Origin: UBA1081 sp964454355
Lineage (GTDB): Bacteria > Bacillota > Clostridia > Oscillospirales > Acutalibacteraceae
DNA length: 41,510 nt
NCBI GenBank assembly: GCA_964454355.1
Contig: CAYVTA010000007.1
Coordinates: forward strand, 1-41,510
Reading direction: 5' to 3'
Numbering within the stretch: position 1 is the first letter of the stretch; each line of letters opens with the position of its first letter. Positions 1-8,787 of this stretch are shown here, piece after piece. The notes below the pieces were generated by a model. The model had not been told where the DNA came from, ran no database searches, and saw nothing but the letters and a program-made list of their open reading frames with translations. Both the position numbers and the translations under genes were made by a program.

Positions 1-2
1 TA

Positions 3-1331
3 TTAATTTGCAAGACCGTAATTTGCGATATTATTTTCATGTTCTGACAACGATTTTGCAACACGTAGCTCATTGTTGGCGTCATGAATAAAATAATAGT
101 AAGATGTATCGGGGGCATTCAATACAGCTTCAATAGCATCAACACCCGGATTGCAAATAGCACCAACGGGAAGAGATCCGCATACATAAGTGTTGTAGAG
201 CTCGTTATAAGTCTCAATCTGCTGTTGAGTAAGTTGGGTAGTGTTGTAAGCAATATAATTTCCTGTAGAATCACATTCAAGTCTCATTCCTGCATCGATT
301 CGGTTCATCATAACAGAAGCAACAATCGACATATCCGAACCTACAGCTTCTTTTTCAACAATGGAAGCAAGTCTGATTACCTGATCAATCGTGAGCTCTA
401 ATGCTTCAGCTTTTTCGGAATAATTATCCGTCCATTTACTGTCAAAGTTGTTAAGAAACTTCTTGATAACACTGACAGCCGACTCACCGATATAAAATTC
501 ATAAGTGTCGGGAAAGAGATAGCCCTCAAGCCAATTATACCGATCGGACTTGTTCGGCACATTCTTAAGGAAATTAAAATCTGCTGAAAAATCGGTCGTA
601 TTTATCGCATCAATAAGTTTTTCTCTGGAGCATACGTTATTTTCAGCCAGCATATCAATAATCTGGTCTGAGGTGTAACCCTCAGGGAAAGTAAGCGTAA
701 CAGTCTTTGCGGCTGTAGAGGATTTCGCTTTTATCTCATTGAGCATATTTTCAAGACCCATTGAACGGTTAAATTCATAGGTACGGGCTATGTATCCCTC
801 ATCGCTATAGCCTATAAACTTTGCCGCAAGCTTGCAGAACCAGCCATTTTTTATAACACCGGCATCTGATAAAACATTTATAACATCATTTGTGTCCATT
901 CCCTCTTCAATTACAACAGAAACAGAAACGGAATCCTTCTCGGATATATTAACAGCAAGCACATCTTTTATGCAAGAAACGCCAACAGCAGCAATACTTG
1001 CAGAAATTGCTACAACAATTACAAGGATGATTCCTACATTTTTTATATTATTAAGAATCATCTTCTTGCGTGCAGCCTTCTTTTTTTCTGCTTTAATCAT
1101 CTCCGGAGTCATTCCGTTTGAAAAATTCTGAGATGTTTTCACGGCAGTTTTACGACTGTCTGTGCTTCTTGTAGTTCGAGATGTTTTTGCCGTGCTTTCA
1201 TTTTTCTTCTGCGAAACAGACTGACGTGAAGATGCATCAGTTGTTCGTCTTTTCTGCGATTCAGAGCTTCTTTTAACATATCTGTTTCTCGAATCGTTAC
1301 CTGAATTTGAATTATATTGCGGATTATCCAA
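3..1331 (-). CDS. mltG: Endolytic murein transglycosylase MltG (YceG-like)
   Basis: Membrane-anchored lytic transglycosylase that cleaves nascent peptidoglycan strands and helps set glycan length. The N-terminal ~95 residues are hydrophilic and rich in Ser, Thr, Arg and Lys (probably disordered and cytoplasmic). One membrane segment follows at about 99-121, then an extracellular YceG domain. The family catalytic motif IVEKEA is visible, with Glu near residues 326-328, followed by the conserved stretch around SVMMNRI and MRLECDST. I place the start at a TTG at 1331 because AAAGGA lies 9 bases upstream; a TTG three codons earlier overlaps that site. The gene is complete, ending at the window edge with TAA. 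It is the last gene of the series that includes pgsA and cvpA. The basic, low-complexity N-tail is longer than in proteobacterial MltG. Confidence 0.92.
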   Translation of the reverse strand: MDNPQYNSNSGNDSRNRYVKRSSESQKRRTTDASSRQSVSQKKNESTAKTSRTTRSTDSRKTAVKTSQNFSNGMTPEMIKAEKKKAARKKMILNNIKNVGIILVIVVAISASIAAVGVSCIKDVLAVNISEKDSVSVSVVIEEGMDTNDVINVLSDAGVIKNGWFCKLAAKFIGYSDEGYIARTYEFNRSMGLENMLNEIKAKSSTAAKTVTLTFPEGYTSDQIIDMLAENNVCSREKLIDAINTTDFSADFNFLKNVPNKSDRYNWLEGYLFPDTYEFYIGESAVSVIKKFLNNFDSKWTDNYSEKAEALELTIDQVIRLASIVEKEAVGSDMSIVASVMMNRIDAGMRLECDSTGNYIAYNTTQLTQQQIETYNELYNTYVCGSLPVGAICNPGVDAIEAVLNAPDTSYYYFIHDANNELRVAKSLSEHENNIANYGLAN

Positions 1332-1365
1332 AATGATCAATCCTTTCGGTTTATTTAAAATTTAA

Positions 1366-1908
1366 TCAATAACAAGTCTGCACTGTTGCTTTAATTTCGG
1401 CTGCCTTTTCAGCTCCGAAAATATATTTTATCAATTCAAATGCGAACTCACTTGCGGAGCCTGCACCCTTTGCGGTAATAATATTACCATCCGTAACAGC
1501 AAAAGCATCACTTATACTTGCACCGTAAAGTTCAGCTTCAAAACCCGGAAAACAAACAGCATTTTTGCCTTCTAAAAGGTTTTTGTGACCGAGAATGGAC
1601 GGTGCTGCACAAATAGCACCAATAAGAAGCTTATTCTCATCGCAGTAATCGATTATATCTTGTACTGTTTTACTGTTTTCGAGGTTGATGGTTCCGGGCA
1701 TTCCTCCGGGAAGAATAACGCCTTGAACCACAGAAATATCAATATCATCTGTTGTTATATCTGCCTCAAAAATTATTGAATGAGCACCGGTAATGTTCTT
1801 TTTTCCAACCCCTACAGTTACTACATTTGCTCCGGCTCTTCGCAGATAATCAATGGGGGTTACAGCTTCAACCTCTTCAAAACCGTCAGCTAAAAATACA
1901 CAAATCAT
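1366..1908 (-). CDS. DJ-1/PfpI family protein
   Basis: A 180-residue single-domain protein of the DJ-1/ThiJ/PfpI superfamily. The sequence shows the N-terminal acidic motif DGFEEVEAV, the GGMPG loop near residue 70, and the nucleophile elbow GAICAAPSIL with Cys near residue 100. A full-length start ATG is preceded by GGAGAAAAA. Family members act as glyoxalase/deglycase-like or redox-stress proteins, or have unknown substrates; the sequence alone does not separate these. It lies 12 bases after the DUF2156-GNAT gene and 34 bases before mltG, so the three are probably co-transcribed. Older annotation as a thiamine biosynthesis (ThiJ) enzyme should not be assumed. Confidence 0.88.
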   Translation of the reverse strand: MICVFLADGFEEVEAVTPIDYLRRAGANVVTVGVGKKNITGAHSIIFEADITTDDIDISVVQGVILPGGMPGTINLENSKTVQDIIDYCDENKLLIGAICAAPSILGHKNLLEGKNAVCFPGFEAELYGASISDAFAVTDGNIITAKGAGSASEFAFELIKYIFGAEKAAEIKATVQTCY

Positions 1909-1920
1909 GTTTTTTCTCCT

Positions 1921-3660
1921 TTACATACAAGGCTGTCCCATATGATAGATTTTTTCCGTCTCATCAGTAAGGAAACACATCATACCGGAAGCTGCTTTTT
2001 CACTTTTAAAGGATAGCGTATCAAAATCACAAGGCAGACGAAGATTGATTTTTTCATAATCAAGATCAGCGAGCACTCCTAAAATATGCTCGGTCTGTCC
2101 CTGTGAAGAAAATGCTTCATCAATGTTTAATGTTCCGTCATTTGTCTCATTGCCGATAATAAAGACTTTATCTTCATCATCAAAAACAACGCTTTTTTCA
2201 ACTCCGTATTTTTTTGCACAAAACATTGCAAAATCAAGATATCTGCCATCAAATTGTGCAAAACTTACAGCAGGCAAATAATCTCGCATAGATAGATATG
2301 ACAGAACAGTGTTAAAATAACGCTGATTTTTATATGTTGCAATTTCATTTTTGTTTATTTGATATATCCTGTCATAAAAACAAGTTTTGAAACCAAACTT
2401 TTCATAGTAATTATATAGATTCTCATTTGCAGGGTAAAGGAAAAGACGGTCATAGCCCGAAATGCGAAGTATTCTGATTGCGTATTCAAGCATTTTGCCC
2501 ATTATGCCTTTTTTTCGGTACTCGGGAAGAGTTGCTGCAGCATAGAGGTATTTTGCTTTTTTTGTTTCATTACCTTCTTTTATAGGAGAATCAATAAGAT
2601 AAAAAGCAGATACGCATTTTCCAGCTGTCTTGTAAACATATGCATCTTCTATATCAACTGTATTCTCAAAAAAGAAATCGGTTACGTTGTCACTGTCACC
2701 GAAAACGGTCTGCCAAAGCTTTTTCAGTTCAGGAATATCTGTTTCATCCGCTTTAAATTTTCTTTCAGGATCATTTTTGAGCACCGCTGAATACTTGTCC
2801 AAAAGAAATTCGGGATAATACGACAGCTTTGCTTTTCTGAGACCCTCTGCCCCCGTATCTTCTTCTCTGTTGACATAGTTAAAGGATGTGAGCATAAGCT
2901 TTGTAAATCCATTGTTTATAACAGGATATGCATCACGGTAATCAGGCAAAGTCTTTTCAAAATGAGTGCAAAATGTATTATTTTTAAGCCTTTCACCCAT
3001 TGTAAATGCTACAGCTTCGCCGTCTGCATACAAAACTGCTCCTTCATATTTAAGTTCATCGTAATACTTCAGAGCTCTTGAAATCGCTTCATACTCGGCA
3101 ACAAGCTCTCCGTTTGCATCATCCATTGCAAACAACCAGGCTTTTTCGATTGCCATACAGTCAGATAAATTATCTATTGTTACAGGATCGCAGGTTATGT
3201 CGTTATGCTTTCTGAAAAAAGCATTAACATGACCTTTCTTTCCGTGAAATTTTTTACCCGGTAACTGAGCCATATTTTCAACAGAGTAAACATATTCACT
3301 CAGATCTCTGTTATAGCTGAAATTGAACATATCAGGAAATAAATTCTCAAGCTCAGATTTATTTGCCTCAAGAAGCTGAACAAATCTTAACACTTCACCT
3401 TCTTTGCGGCAATGCTCAATAATATCACTCAGGACTTCTTTTATATTGCCCTTACCCGAAGGATAGGCATAATATCTGCCCAAAGAGTCAGTGCCTCGAA
3501 TAAGCAAAAAACCGTTGTAATCCGCAATTTCAATATCATACGACTTGCTCCAACAGAACAAACTGCCGAAGCTGTAACTACTGCCGTCGGTATTACCTTC
3601 CGTCACTCGAGATATGATCCAATCTCTGTCGGTAATATCCGTTTTTCTGAATTCAATCAT
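1921..3660 (-). CDS. DUF2156 domain plus GNAT acetyltransferase fusion
   Basis: A 579-residue two-part protein. Residues ~1-290 resemble the DUF2156 domain, a GNAT-fold relative of the C-terminal part of lysyl-phosphatidylglycerol synthases (for example FRKHNDITCDPV and EKAWLFAMDDANGELVAEY). Residues ~300-580 hold a classical GNAT domain with an acetyl-CoA loop LPEYRKKGIMGKML. The substrate is unknown; the fold suggests transfer of an acyl or aminoacyl group. No membrane segments are seen, unlike full MprF proteins. AAAGGA lies 11 bases before the ATG, and a good promoter sits just upstream at 3682-3710, so this gene can start its own transcript with the DJ-1 and mltG genes. Family placement is by sequence pattern only. 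Confidence 0.78.
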   Translation of the reverse strand: MIEFRKTDITDRDWIISRVTEGNTDGSSYSFGSLFCWSKSYDIEIADYNGFLLIRGTDSLGRYYAYPSGKGNIKEVLSDIIEHCRKEGEVLRFVQLLEANKSELENLFPDMFNFSYNRDLSEYVYSVENMAQLPGKKFHGKKGHVNAFFRKHNDITCDPVTIDNLSDCMAIEKAWLFAMDDANGELVAEYEAISRALKYYDELKYEGAVLYADGEAVAFTMGERLKNNTFCTHFEKTLPDYRDAYPVINNGFTKLMLTSFNYVNREEDTGAEGLRKAKLSYYPEFLLDKYSAVLKNDPERKFKADETDIPELKKLWQTVFGDSDNVTDFFFENTVDIEDAYVYKTAGKCVSAFYLIDSPIKEGNETKKAKYLYAAATLPEYRKKGIMGKMLEYAIRILRISGYDRLFLYPANENLYNYYEKFGFKTCFYDRIYQINKNEIATYKNQRYFNTVLSYLSMRDYLPAVSFAQFDGRYLDFAMFCAKKYGVEKSVVFDDEDKVFIIGNETNDGTLNIDEAFSSQGQTEHILGVLADLDYEKINLRLPCDFDTLSFKSEKAASGMMCFLTDETEKIYHMGQPCM

Positions 3661-3681
3661 CAGATGAATGATCCTTTCACT

Positions 3682-3710
3682 ATTTTAACATACTGAAGCT
3701 TTAAAAACAA
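3682..3710 (-). promoter_or_regulatory. Sigma-A promoter for the DUF2156-GNAT/DJ-1/mltG genes
   Basis: On the minus strand, TTGTTT and TAAAAT are separated by 17 bases, with TG one base before the -10 (extended -10). It fills the only sizeable gap (66 bp) between pgsA and the next gene. Confidence 0.65.
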
Positions 3711-3726
3711 GAAAGTTACAAAACTG

Positions 3727-4374
3727 TTATTTCTTTTCTTTTTTAGCGTTCTTTCCCCAGCCGAAACGTTCGGAAAACTGTCTGATAACGTCGGGTATAT
3801 AGCTTGCAAAAGCAACAAATGTCATAATAACTGCAACAACAACCAATACCATCATCAAAGTATCAGGAAGGGTGTAAACACTGCGGAATGCACCGACTTC
3901 AGGTCCTACAGCCATTATTACCACCATTACAACATAAAATACAACTGTTGCCAGTTTACCGTAGATTTCTGCAGCACAAGGTCTCATACCCATTACAATC
4001 ATAAAGCCGCCTACTGCAAGCATCAGAACATCCTTTCCGATAAAGAGCAAAAATACCCACGAAAATGAATGTAAAGCTTCATTCTCAGCAGCCCAGAATT
4101 TTAGGAAAAGGATTATAGCAATTGCAAAAACTGTGAGCTTATCTGCTATAGGATCAAGCATTTTACCCAGATTGCTTACCTGATTAAACTTACGAGCGAT
4201 CTTACCGTCAACAAGGTCAGAAAGTCCGGAAATTGCAAGAACGAGTACCGCAGCTACATTATGACCATTATAAAAAAGAACGGCAAATACAGGTATAAGC
4301 AAAATTCTGATAAACGATAACAGATTGGGAATAGTTTTCCAGTTTTCAAAAAGAAATGATAATTTTTCTTTCAT
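3727..4374 (-). CDS. pgsA: CDP-diacylglycerol--glycerol-3-phosphate 3-phosphatidyltransferase
   Basis: Integral membrane enzyme that transfers the phosphatidyl group from CDP-diacylglycerol to glycerol 3-phosphate, the committed step to phosphatidylglycerol. The CDP-alcohol phosphotransferase signature is complete: D53, D56-G57, A60-R61, G70, D74 and D78 when counted from the chosen start. Several hydrophobic helices cover residues ~15-195, and the C-terminus is Lys-rich. I use the ATG at 4374 because AAAGGAG lies 6 bases upstream; an in-frame TTG six codons earlier would place that site inside the gene. The length of 215 residues is slightly above the usual ~180-200. It follows cvpA by 18 bp. 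Other CDP-alcohol transferases (cardiolipin or phosphatidylserine synthase) are less likely from the N-terminal motif IPNLLSFIRILLIP. Confidence 0.92.
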   Translation of the reverse strand: MKEKLSFLFENWKTIPNLLSFIRILLIPVFAVLFYNGHNVAAVLVLAISGLSDLVDGKIARKFNQVSNLGKMLDPIADKLTVFAIAIILFLKFWAAENEALHSFSWVFLLFIGKDVLMLAVGGFMIVMGMRPCAAEIYGKLATVVFYVVMVVIMAVGPEVGAFRSVYTLPDTLMMVLVVVAVIMTFVAFASYIPDVIRQFSERFGWGKNAKKEKK

Positions 4375-4392
4375 GGTATTTTCTCCTTTCAA

Positions 4393-5073
4393 TTACAAGC
4401 AGAGTAATGTTGCAACAATTGAACAAATAAATGAATCCGCTGTATATGCAGCAAGTGTTTCGGAAGCAAAAGATGCAACACTTATTACAGCAGCAATAAT
4501 AAAAACATAAAGACAGCCCTTTATAAGACCGAAAACTGCACCGAGAAGCGAGTCGAGCTTATCTGCAAGATTTGATATCTTGATAATCTTTGCAACAAGT
4601 CTTCCGACGATTCTGAAAACGATTGTAAATACAATCGAAAGACCAGCAAAACAGATAAGTCCCAAAACCGAAATAAGTATAGGCGCTACAACTTCGCTTT
4701 CAAGCTGTTCCACTGAAGTTATGCTTGAAATAATCTCATTTGAAATAGCCTCTGAATCAAAAATGCCGGCCTGACTTATAAAAGTATATATACCCTCCGG
4801 CAGAAAATCAAAAACAGAAAATGCATTATCCATCAGAGAAGCAAGCCCAACTTCAATCTCTGCATATTTTTCAGATATGAAATCAAGAACAATATTTCTG
4901 ATTACATTGTTATAAAGTATATCCGCAACAGGAGAGGAAACGATTTTGGCTGTAACTACGGCTAAAATACCGGCAACCAAATCGGTAAGAGTTGCAACAA
5001 AACCCTTCTTCGCTCCTAAAATAATAATTAGAACAATCAGACAAACAAGTATAATATCAATAATATAATACAT
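4393..5073 (-). CDS. cvpA: CvpA family membrane protein
   Basis: A CvpA (colicin V production) family inner-membrane protein of 226 residues. Hydrophobic helices lie near residues 2-20, 28-48, a long pair around 125-160, and 185-215. The N-terminal pattern of a helix, then LGAKKGFVATLTDLVAG, and the central GRLVAKIIKISNLADKLDSLLGAVFGLIKG are typical of the family. Its biochemical function is not settled; in other bacteria it is linked to envelope homeostasis. The start ATG at 5073 is favoured over a GTG three codons upstream because AGAGGTG sits 7 bases before it. It lies between the DUF5711 gene and pgsA in an envelope-related part of the operon. Confidence 0.85.
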   Translation of the reverse strand: MYYIIDIILVCLIVLIIILGAKKGFVATLTDLVAGILAVVTAKIVSSPVADILYNNVIRNIVLDFISEKYAEIEVGLASLMDNAFSVFDFLPEGIYTFISQAGIFDSEAISNEIISSITSVEQLESEVVAPILISVLGLICFAGLSIVFTIVFRIVGRLVAKIIKISNLADKLDSLLGAVFGLIKGCLYVFIIAAVISVASFASETLAAYTADSFICSIVATLLCL

Positions 5074-5085
5074 AACAATCACCTC

Positions 5086-6366
5086 TTAAAGCGTTTCATC
5101 TTCATAGCTGTAAACAGCCTGAGCCATTCCGTAGGCAGCATATTTTTTTACAGAATCAGAAGAAAGAACATAAAGATAATTGCCGTTGATTACAATATCT
5201 TCATAGTGATGCAGGTCTGATGCTGTACCTACCAGTTTACCCGTATTCGAATAAGTCTCTGTTTTATCATCGAAAAGTACAGCTATGCTCTTACCGGAAG
5301 ATGACAGCCCGATAATCTTGCCGGAAAGCTCTGTAGTATATTTAAGCTTTCCGTATTTTGTAAAAACAGCAAGGGCGTAATAATCATCATGAGTATAATC
5401 CTTTGTGACAACAGCAGTATAAGCACCGTCAGCCATTGAGGCATAACAAATATCTGAAGAAGAATACTCATAAACAATTTCTTGATTTTTTGCTGTGATA
5501 AGGTATACATTTCTATCAGTTATAACCTGTATTTTTCTGTTTGTAATAAACTTCGTTCCGATTACAGTTTCATCCGCATAATCAAACTGTGCATAAGCTG
5601 AATCATACTCAAAATCAAGAATATAAACAGAGGAACACAGCACTGCATTTACTGCGTCAATAACAGTTACAGCCACTTTCGAGCCGGATTCATTTATTGC
5701 AACATCAGCAATATATCCGTCTGGACAGTTCCACTGATAGATCAGCTTGCCGTTTGAGCTAAAGCCGTAAAGTATGCATTTTGCATTTTCATCCTTTACT
5801 GCAACAGCGTAATTGTTTTTGCTGCTGACTGCGGCATCAATTATATCCTCATTAACCGATTGTTGAGAATAAAGCGAACCGCCATTCATAAGAGAATAGG
5901 AAGACTTACCCCTGTCAAATATCATAATTCTATCATCAGACTTAACAAGCACAGGATTGCTGTAAGTTAATTGCTGACGTGATGCAAGCGAACCGTCCGA
6001 ATTGATATACGAAATACCGTCATCCGTAAGGAGAAGAAAGCCGTCATCATAAGAATAAAAAGCATACACATTTTCAGCATCAACGTTGTAGCAAAATTCC
6101 TGTGTGGAATTTTTTGTAAACGCCGCAACCATTTTGCCGTTCACTGTTGAAACAAAACCTCCTGCACAGGCATCTGCAATAAATGCAACAAGAAGCAGAA
6201 TTGCAACAACCGCAACAACAAGCATACGTGAAGAGAAGATGGGCTTTTGAGACCTCTTTCTCACACTTCGGTTTTTCTCAAGAACTTTATCAGATTCGGG
6301 ATAAAGTCTTGTAATTCCGTTCTCAGTTTGACCGATTATTTTTTTTTGCTCATCTGATTTACGCAA
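5086..6366 (-). CDS. DUF5711 family membrane-anchored beta-propeller-like protein
   Basis: Hypothetical protein of about 426 residues, resembling the DUF5711 family of Firmicutes. A basic cytoplasmic N-terminus of ~45 residues is followed by one membrane segment (VVAVVAILLLVAFIADA) and then a long extracytoplasmic region. That region has repeated short strands, such as VYAFYSYDDGFLLLTDDG, KCILYGFSSNGKLIYQWN and ALAVFTKYGKLKYTTEL, suggesting a WD40- or PQQ-like beta propeller. No catalytic residues are recognisable. The start is probably the TTG at 6366, with GAGGT 8 bases upstream at the end of truA; a TTG at 6381 would overlap truA's stop but has no good ribosome site. Function unknown; neighbours suggest the envelope. 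Confidence 0.75.
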   Translation of the reverse strand: MRKSDEQKKIIGQTENGITRLYPESDKVLEKNRSVRKRSQKPIFSSRMLVVAVVAILLLVAFIADACAGGFVSTVNGKMVAAFTKNSTQEFCYNVDAENVYAFYSYDDGFLLLTDDGISYINSDGSLASRQQLTYSNPVLVKSDDRIMIFDRGKSSYSLMNGGSLYSQQSVNEDIIDAAVSSKNNYAVAVKDENAKCILYGFSSNGKLIYQWNCPDGYIADVAINESGSKVAVTVIDAVNAVLCSSVYILDFEYDSAYAQFDYADETVIGTKFITNRKIQVITDRNVYLITAKNQEIVYEYSSSDICYASMADGAYTAVVTKDYTHDDYYALAVFTKYGKLKYTTELSGKIIGLSSSGKSIAVLFDDKTETYSNTGKLVGTASDLHHYEDIVINGNYLYVLSSDSVKKYAAYGMAQAVYSYEDETL

Positions 6367-6377
6367 TTTTATCGACC

Positions 6378-7112
6378 TCAATAATACACTTTATCCAAAA
6401 ACAGCCCATGAGCCGGAGCAGTAACGCCGGCATTCATTCTGTTTTTTGATTCAATAATATTCAAAATATCATCTTTATTAATTTTATCCTCATTTACATT
6501 TATAAGAGTTCCTGCCATTATACGAACCATATTATAAAGAAAGCCGTCAGCTTCAACACTGAAAATTACCATGTCTCCTTCACGGATAACAGAAGCATTT
6601 ATTACGGTGCGAACGGTATCCTTAACACTGCTTCCCGCTGAGCAGAATGCCTTGAAATCATATGTACCAATGAAGCTCTTTGCAGCTTCATTGAGCCGGT
6701 TTTCATCAAGCTTATATTTGTAGTGATACGCAGTATCAATGCAAAAGGGATTTTTTATTTCACTGTTCCATATTCTGTAAACATAACGCTTTGATTTGCA
6801 ATTGAAACGGGAATGAAAATCAATATCTGCCTCGCAGCAATCAAGCACAGCAATATCATCAGGGAGATTACCGTTAAGTGCTTTTACCACTGATTGACAG
6901 GGAATCATCTTATCCGTTCTGAAGTTACAATAATATTCATTTGCATGAACGCCTGAATCAGTACGGCTGCATCCGTAAACGATCAGGTGTGATCCGAAAA
7001 TCTTTTCAACAGCAGATTCTACAATCCCCTGTACCGTAACAGCATTTGACTGTATCTGCCAACCGTGATACGCCGCACCATTATATGCAAGTCTGAGTCT
7101 GAGATTTCGCAT
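6378..7112 (-). CDS. truA: tRNA pseudouridine(38-40) synthase TruA
   Basis: Converts uridines 38-40 of the tRNA anticodon stem-loop to pseudouridine in the cytoplasm. The catalytic motif GCSRTDSGVHA gives the nucleophile Asp near residue 52, and the later blocks KSKRYVYRIWN and FLYNMVRIMAGTL are characteristic. At 244 residues it has normal length. The ATG overlaps the stop of ecfT by one base (TAATG), indicating translational coupling. The ecfA1-ecfA2-ecfT-truA order is a conserved Firmicutes arrangement, which supports both calls. Confidence 0.96.
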   Translation of the reverse strand: MRNLRLRLAYNGAAYHGWQIQSNAVTVQGIVESAVEKIFGSHLIVYGCSRTDSGVHANEYYCNFRTDKMIPCQSVVKALNGNLPDDIAVLDCCEADIDFHSRFNCKSKRYVYRIWNSEIKNPFCIDTAYHYKYKLDENRLNEAAKSFIGTYDFKAFCSAGSSVKDTVRTVINASVIREGDMVIFSVEADGFLYNMVRIMAGTLINVNEDKINKDDILNIIESKNRMNAGVTAPAHGLFLDKVYY

Positions 7113-7924
7113 TAAATAACAGCTCCGAAAAAGTAGTTAAGAACAATAATCCCCGCAAGCATAACAATCATAAACACAAGAGCTACAACGTCACGCCATG
7201 AAAAATGCATTTTTTTCATTCTTGTTCTTCGATTGTTTCCGCTGTAACAACGGCACTCCATTGCAAATGCAAGCTCATAAGCTCTTCTGAAGGAGTTGAC
7301 AAACAGCGGAATAAAAATAGGAACAAGTGCCTTAGCACGCTGAATGATATTACCGCTGTCAAGATCAGCACCTCTCGCCTTTTGTGCGTTCATTATCTTA
7401 TCAATCTCTTCAATAAGGGTGGGGATAAATCTTAAAGCAATCGTCATCATCATTGCAAGAGTATCAACGGGTACGTGAAGCTTTTTAAGTGGTGAAAGCA
7501 GTCTTTCAAGTCCGTCCGTCAATGCTGTCGGAGATGTTGTATAAGTCAGCAATGAGCTTATAAAAATAAGAGATATTATTCTCACTGCCATAAAAATTGC
7601 CGTTGAAATGCCCCCTGTAGTGATCTTACCACCGAATATTTCAATAGGGTCACCTGTTTTGTTGTAAAAAATCTGCAATGCGGAAGTTAAAATTATGAGT
7701 AAAAAGACCATTTTAAGTCCTTTCATCATAACCTTGAAAGATATTTTAGATATCAGCACGCAGAATATTGCAAAAAGAAATACAAGCCCTAAGGATAAAA
7801 AGTTTTTGCACACAAAAATTTCAACAAGAGCAAAAACAGTAATAATTAGCTTTGCTCTCGGGTCAAGCTTGTGAATAAAGGAATTTCCCGGGAAATACTG
7901 ACCTAAAGTTATATCTTTTATCAT
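7112..7924 (-). CDS. ecfT: ECF transporter transmembrane component EcfT
   Basis: Membrane scaffold of the energy-coupling factor transporter, linking the two ATPases to interchangeable S-components that bind vitamins or metals. The protein has 270 residues, with hydrophobic helices at about 25-65, 70-90, 105-130 and 240-265. The two cytoplasmic coupling helices carry the family Ala-Arg-Gly signatures: NAQKARGADLDSG and a variant, ECRCYSGN. The ATG overlaps the ecfA2 stop by 4 bp (ATGA). No substrate-binding S-component gene is in the window, so this is the group II, shared-module type whose S-components are encoded elsewhere. Confidence 0.95.
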   Translation of the reverse strand: MIKDITLGQYFPGNSFIHKLDPRAKLIITVFALVEIFVCKNFLSLGLVFLFAIFCVLISKISFKVMMKGLKMVFLLIILTSALQIFYNKTGDPIEIFGGKITTGGISTAIFMAVRIISLIFISSLLTYTTSPTALTDGLERLLSPLKKLHVPVDTLAMMMTIALRFIPTLIEEIDKIMNAQKARGADLDSGNIIQRAKALVPIFIPLFVNSFRRAYELAFAMECRCYSGNNRRTRMKKMHFSWRDVVALVFMIVMLAGIIVLNYFFGAVI

Positions 7925-8787
7925 TTAACATTACCTCCTTTTTGAAGATAACGCAAAATTACATCTTTAGCCTGTTCCACAGTATAAACACCTGAATCAA
8001 GGTCATATCCCATTTTTCGAAGCTGAGCAAATATTCTTGTGATCTGAGGAATATTAAGACCCATTTCAATCAGCTCATCCGAATGAGAGAATACCTCATC
8101 AACTGTACCGTTTAATGCAACTGTACCTTTGTTAAGCACAAGAATTCTGTCTGCAACGGAAGCTACATCCTCCATGCTGTGTGAAACGATAATAACTGTG
8201 CTTCCCGTATTTTTGCGGTAGTTTTTAATTAGTTCAAGAATCTTTTTTCTTCCTCGTGGATCAAGACCTGCGGCAGGCTCATCCATTATGAGCACTTCCG
8301 GCTCCATAGCCATAACGCCTGCAATTGCAACTCTTCTCTTTTCACCGCCGGACAAATCAAAAGGAGATTTATTCAGCATATCATCACGGATTCCCGTAAA
8401 AGCAGCCGCCCTTCTGACTCTGACATCAATATCTTCTTTTGAAAGTCCCATATTTGCAGGACCAAATGCTATATCCTTGTACACAGTTGACTCAAAAAGC
8501 TGATACTCGGGATACTGGAAGCAGAGACCTACCTTAAATCTTGCGGCATGAGCAGTCTCCTTACTCTCATTAATATCCTTGCCGTCAAGAAATATCTGTC
8601 CCTCTGTAGGCTTTAAAAGAGCATTAAAATGCTGTATAAGTGTTGACTTCCCGGAGCCTGTATGTCCGATAATAGCAAGCATTTCTCCTTTTTCTACGGA
8701 AAAATTTATATTTTCAATGGCAGTCACCTGAAAAGGTGTTCCAACTGAATATTTATATGAAAGATTTTTTATTTCGAGAACAGACAT
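7921..8787 (-). CDS. ecfA2: ECF transporter ATPase EcfA2
   Basis: One of two ATPases powering ECF uptake. Walker A GHTGSGKST lies near residue 42, the Q-loop is at CFQYPEYQLF, the ABC signature is LSGGEKRRVAIAG, and Walker B with its catalytic Glu is in LIMDEPAAGLDP, followed by the switch His in IIVSHSMED. At 288 residues it has the C-terminal extension typical of EcfA2. The variant GEKRR signature and the PEYQLF Q-loop mark it as EcfA2 rather than EcfA1. Its ATG shares one base with the ecfA1 stop codon. Confidence 0.95.
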   Translation of the reverse strand: MSVLEIKNLSYKYSVGTPFQVTAIENINFSVEKGEMLAIIGHTGSGKSTLIQHFNALLKPTEGQIFLDGKDINESKETAHAARFKVGLCFQYPEYQLFESTVYKDIAFGPANMGLSKEDIDVRVRRAAAFTGIRDDMLNKSPFDLSGGEKRRVAIAGVMAMEPEVLIMDEPAAGLDPRGRKKILELIKNYRKNTGSTVIIVSHSMEDVASVADRILVLNKGTVALNGTVDEVFSHSDELIEMGLNIPQITRIFAQLRKMGYDLDSGVYTVEQAKDVILRYLQKGGNVK

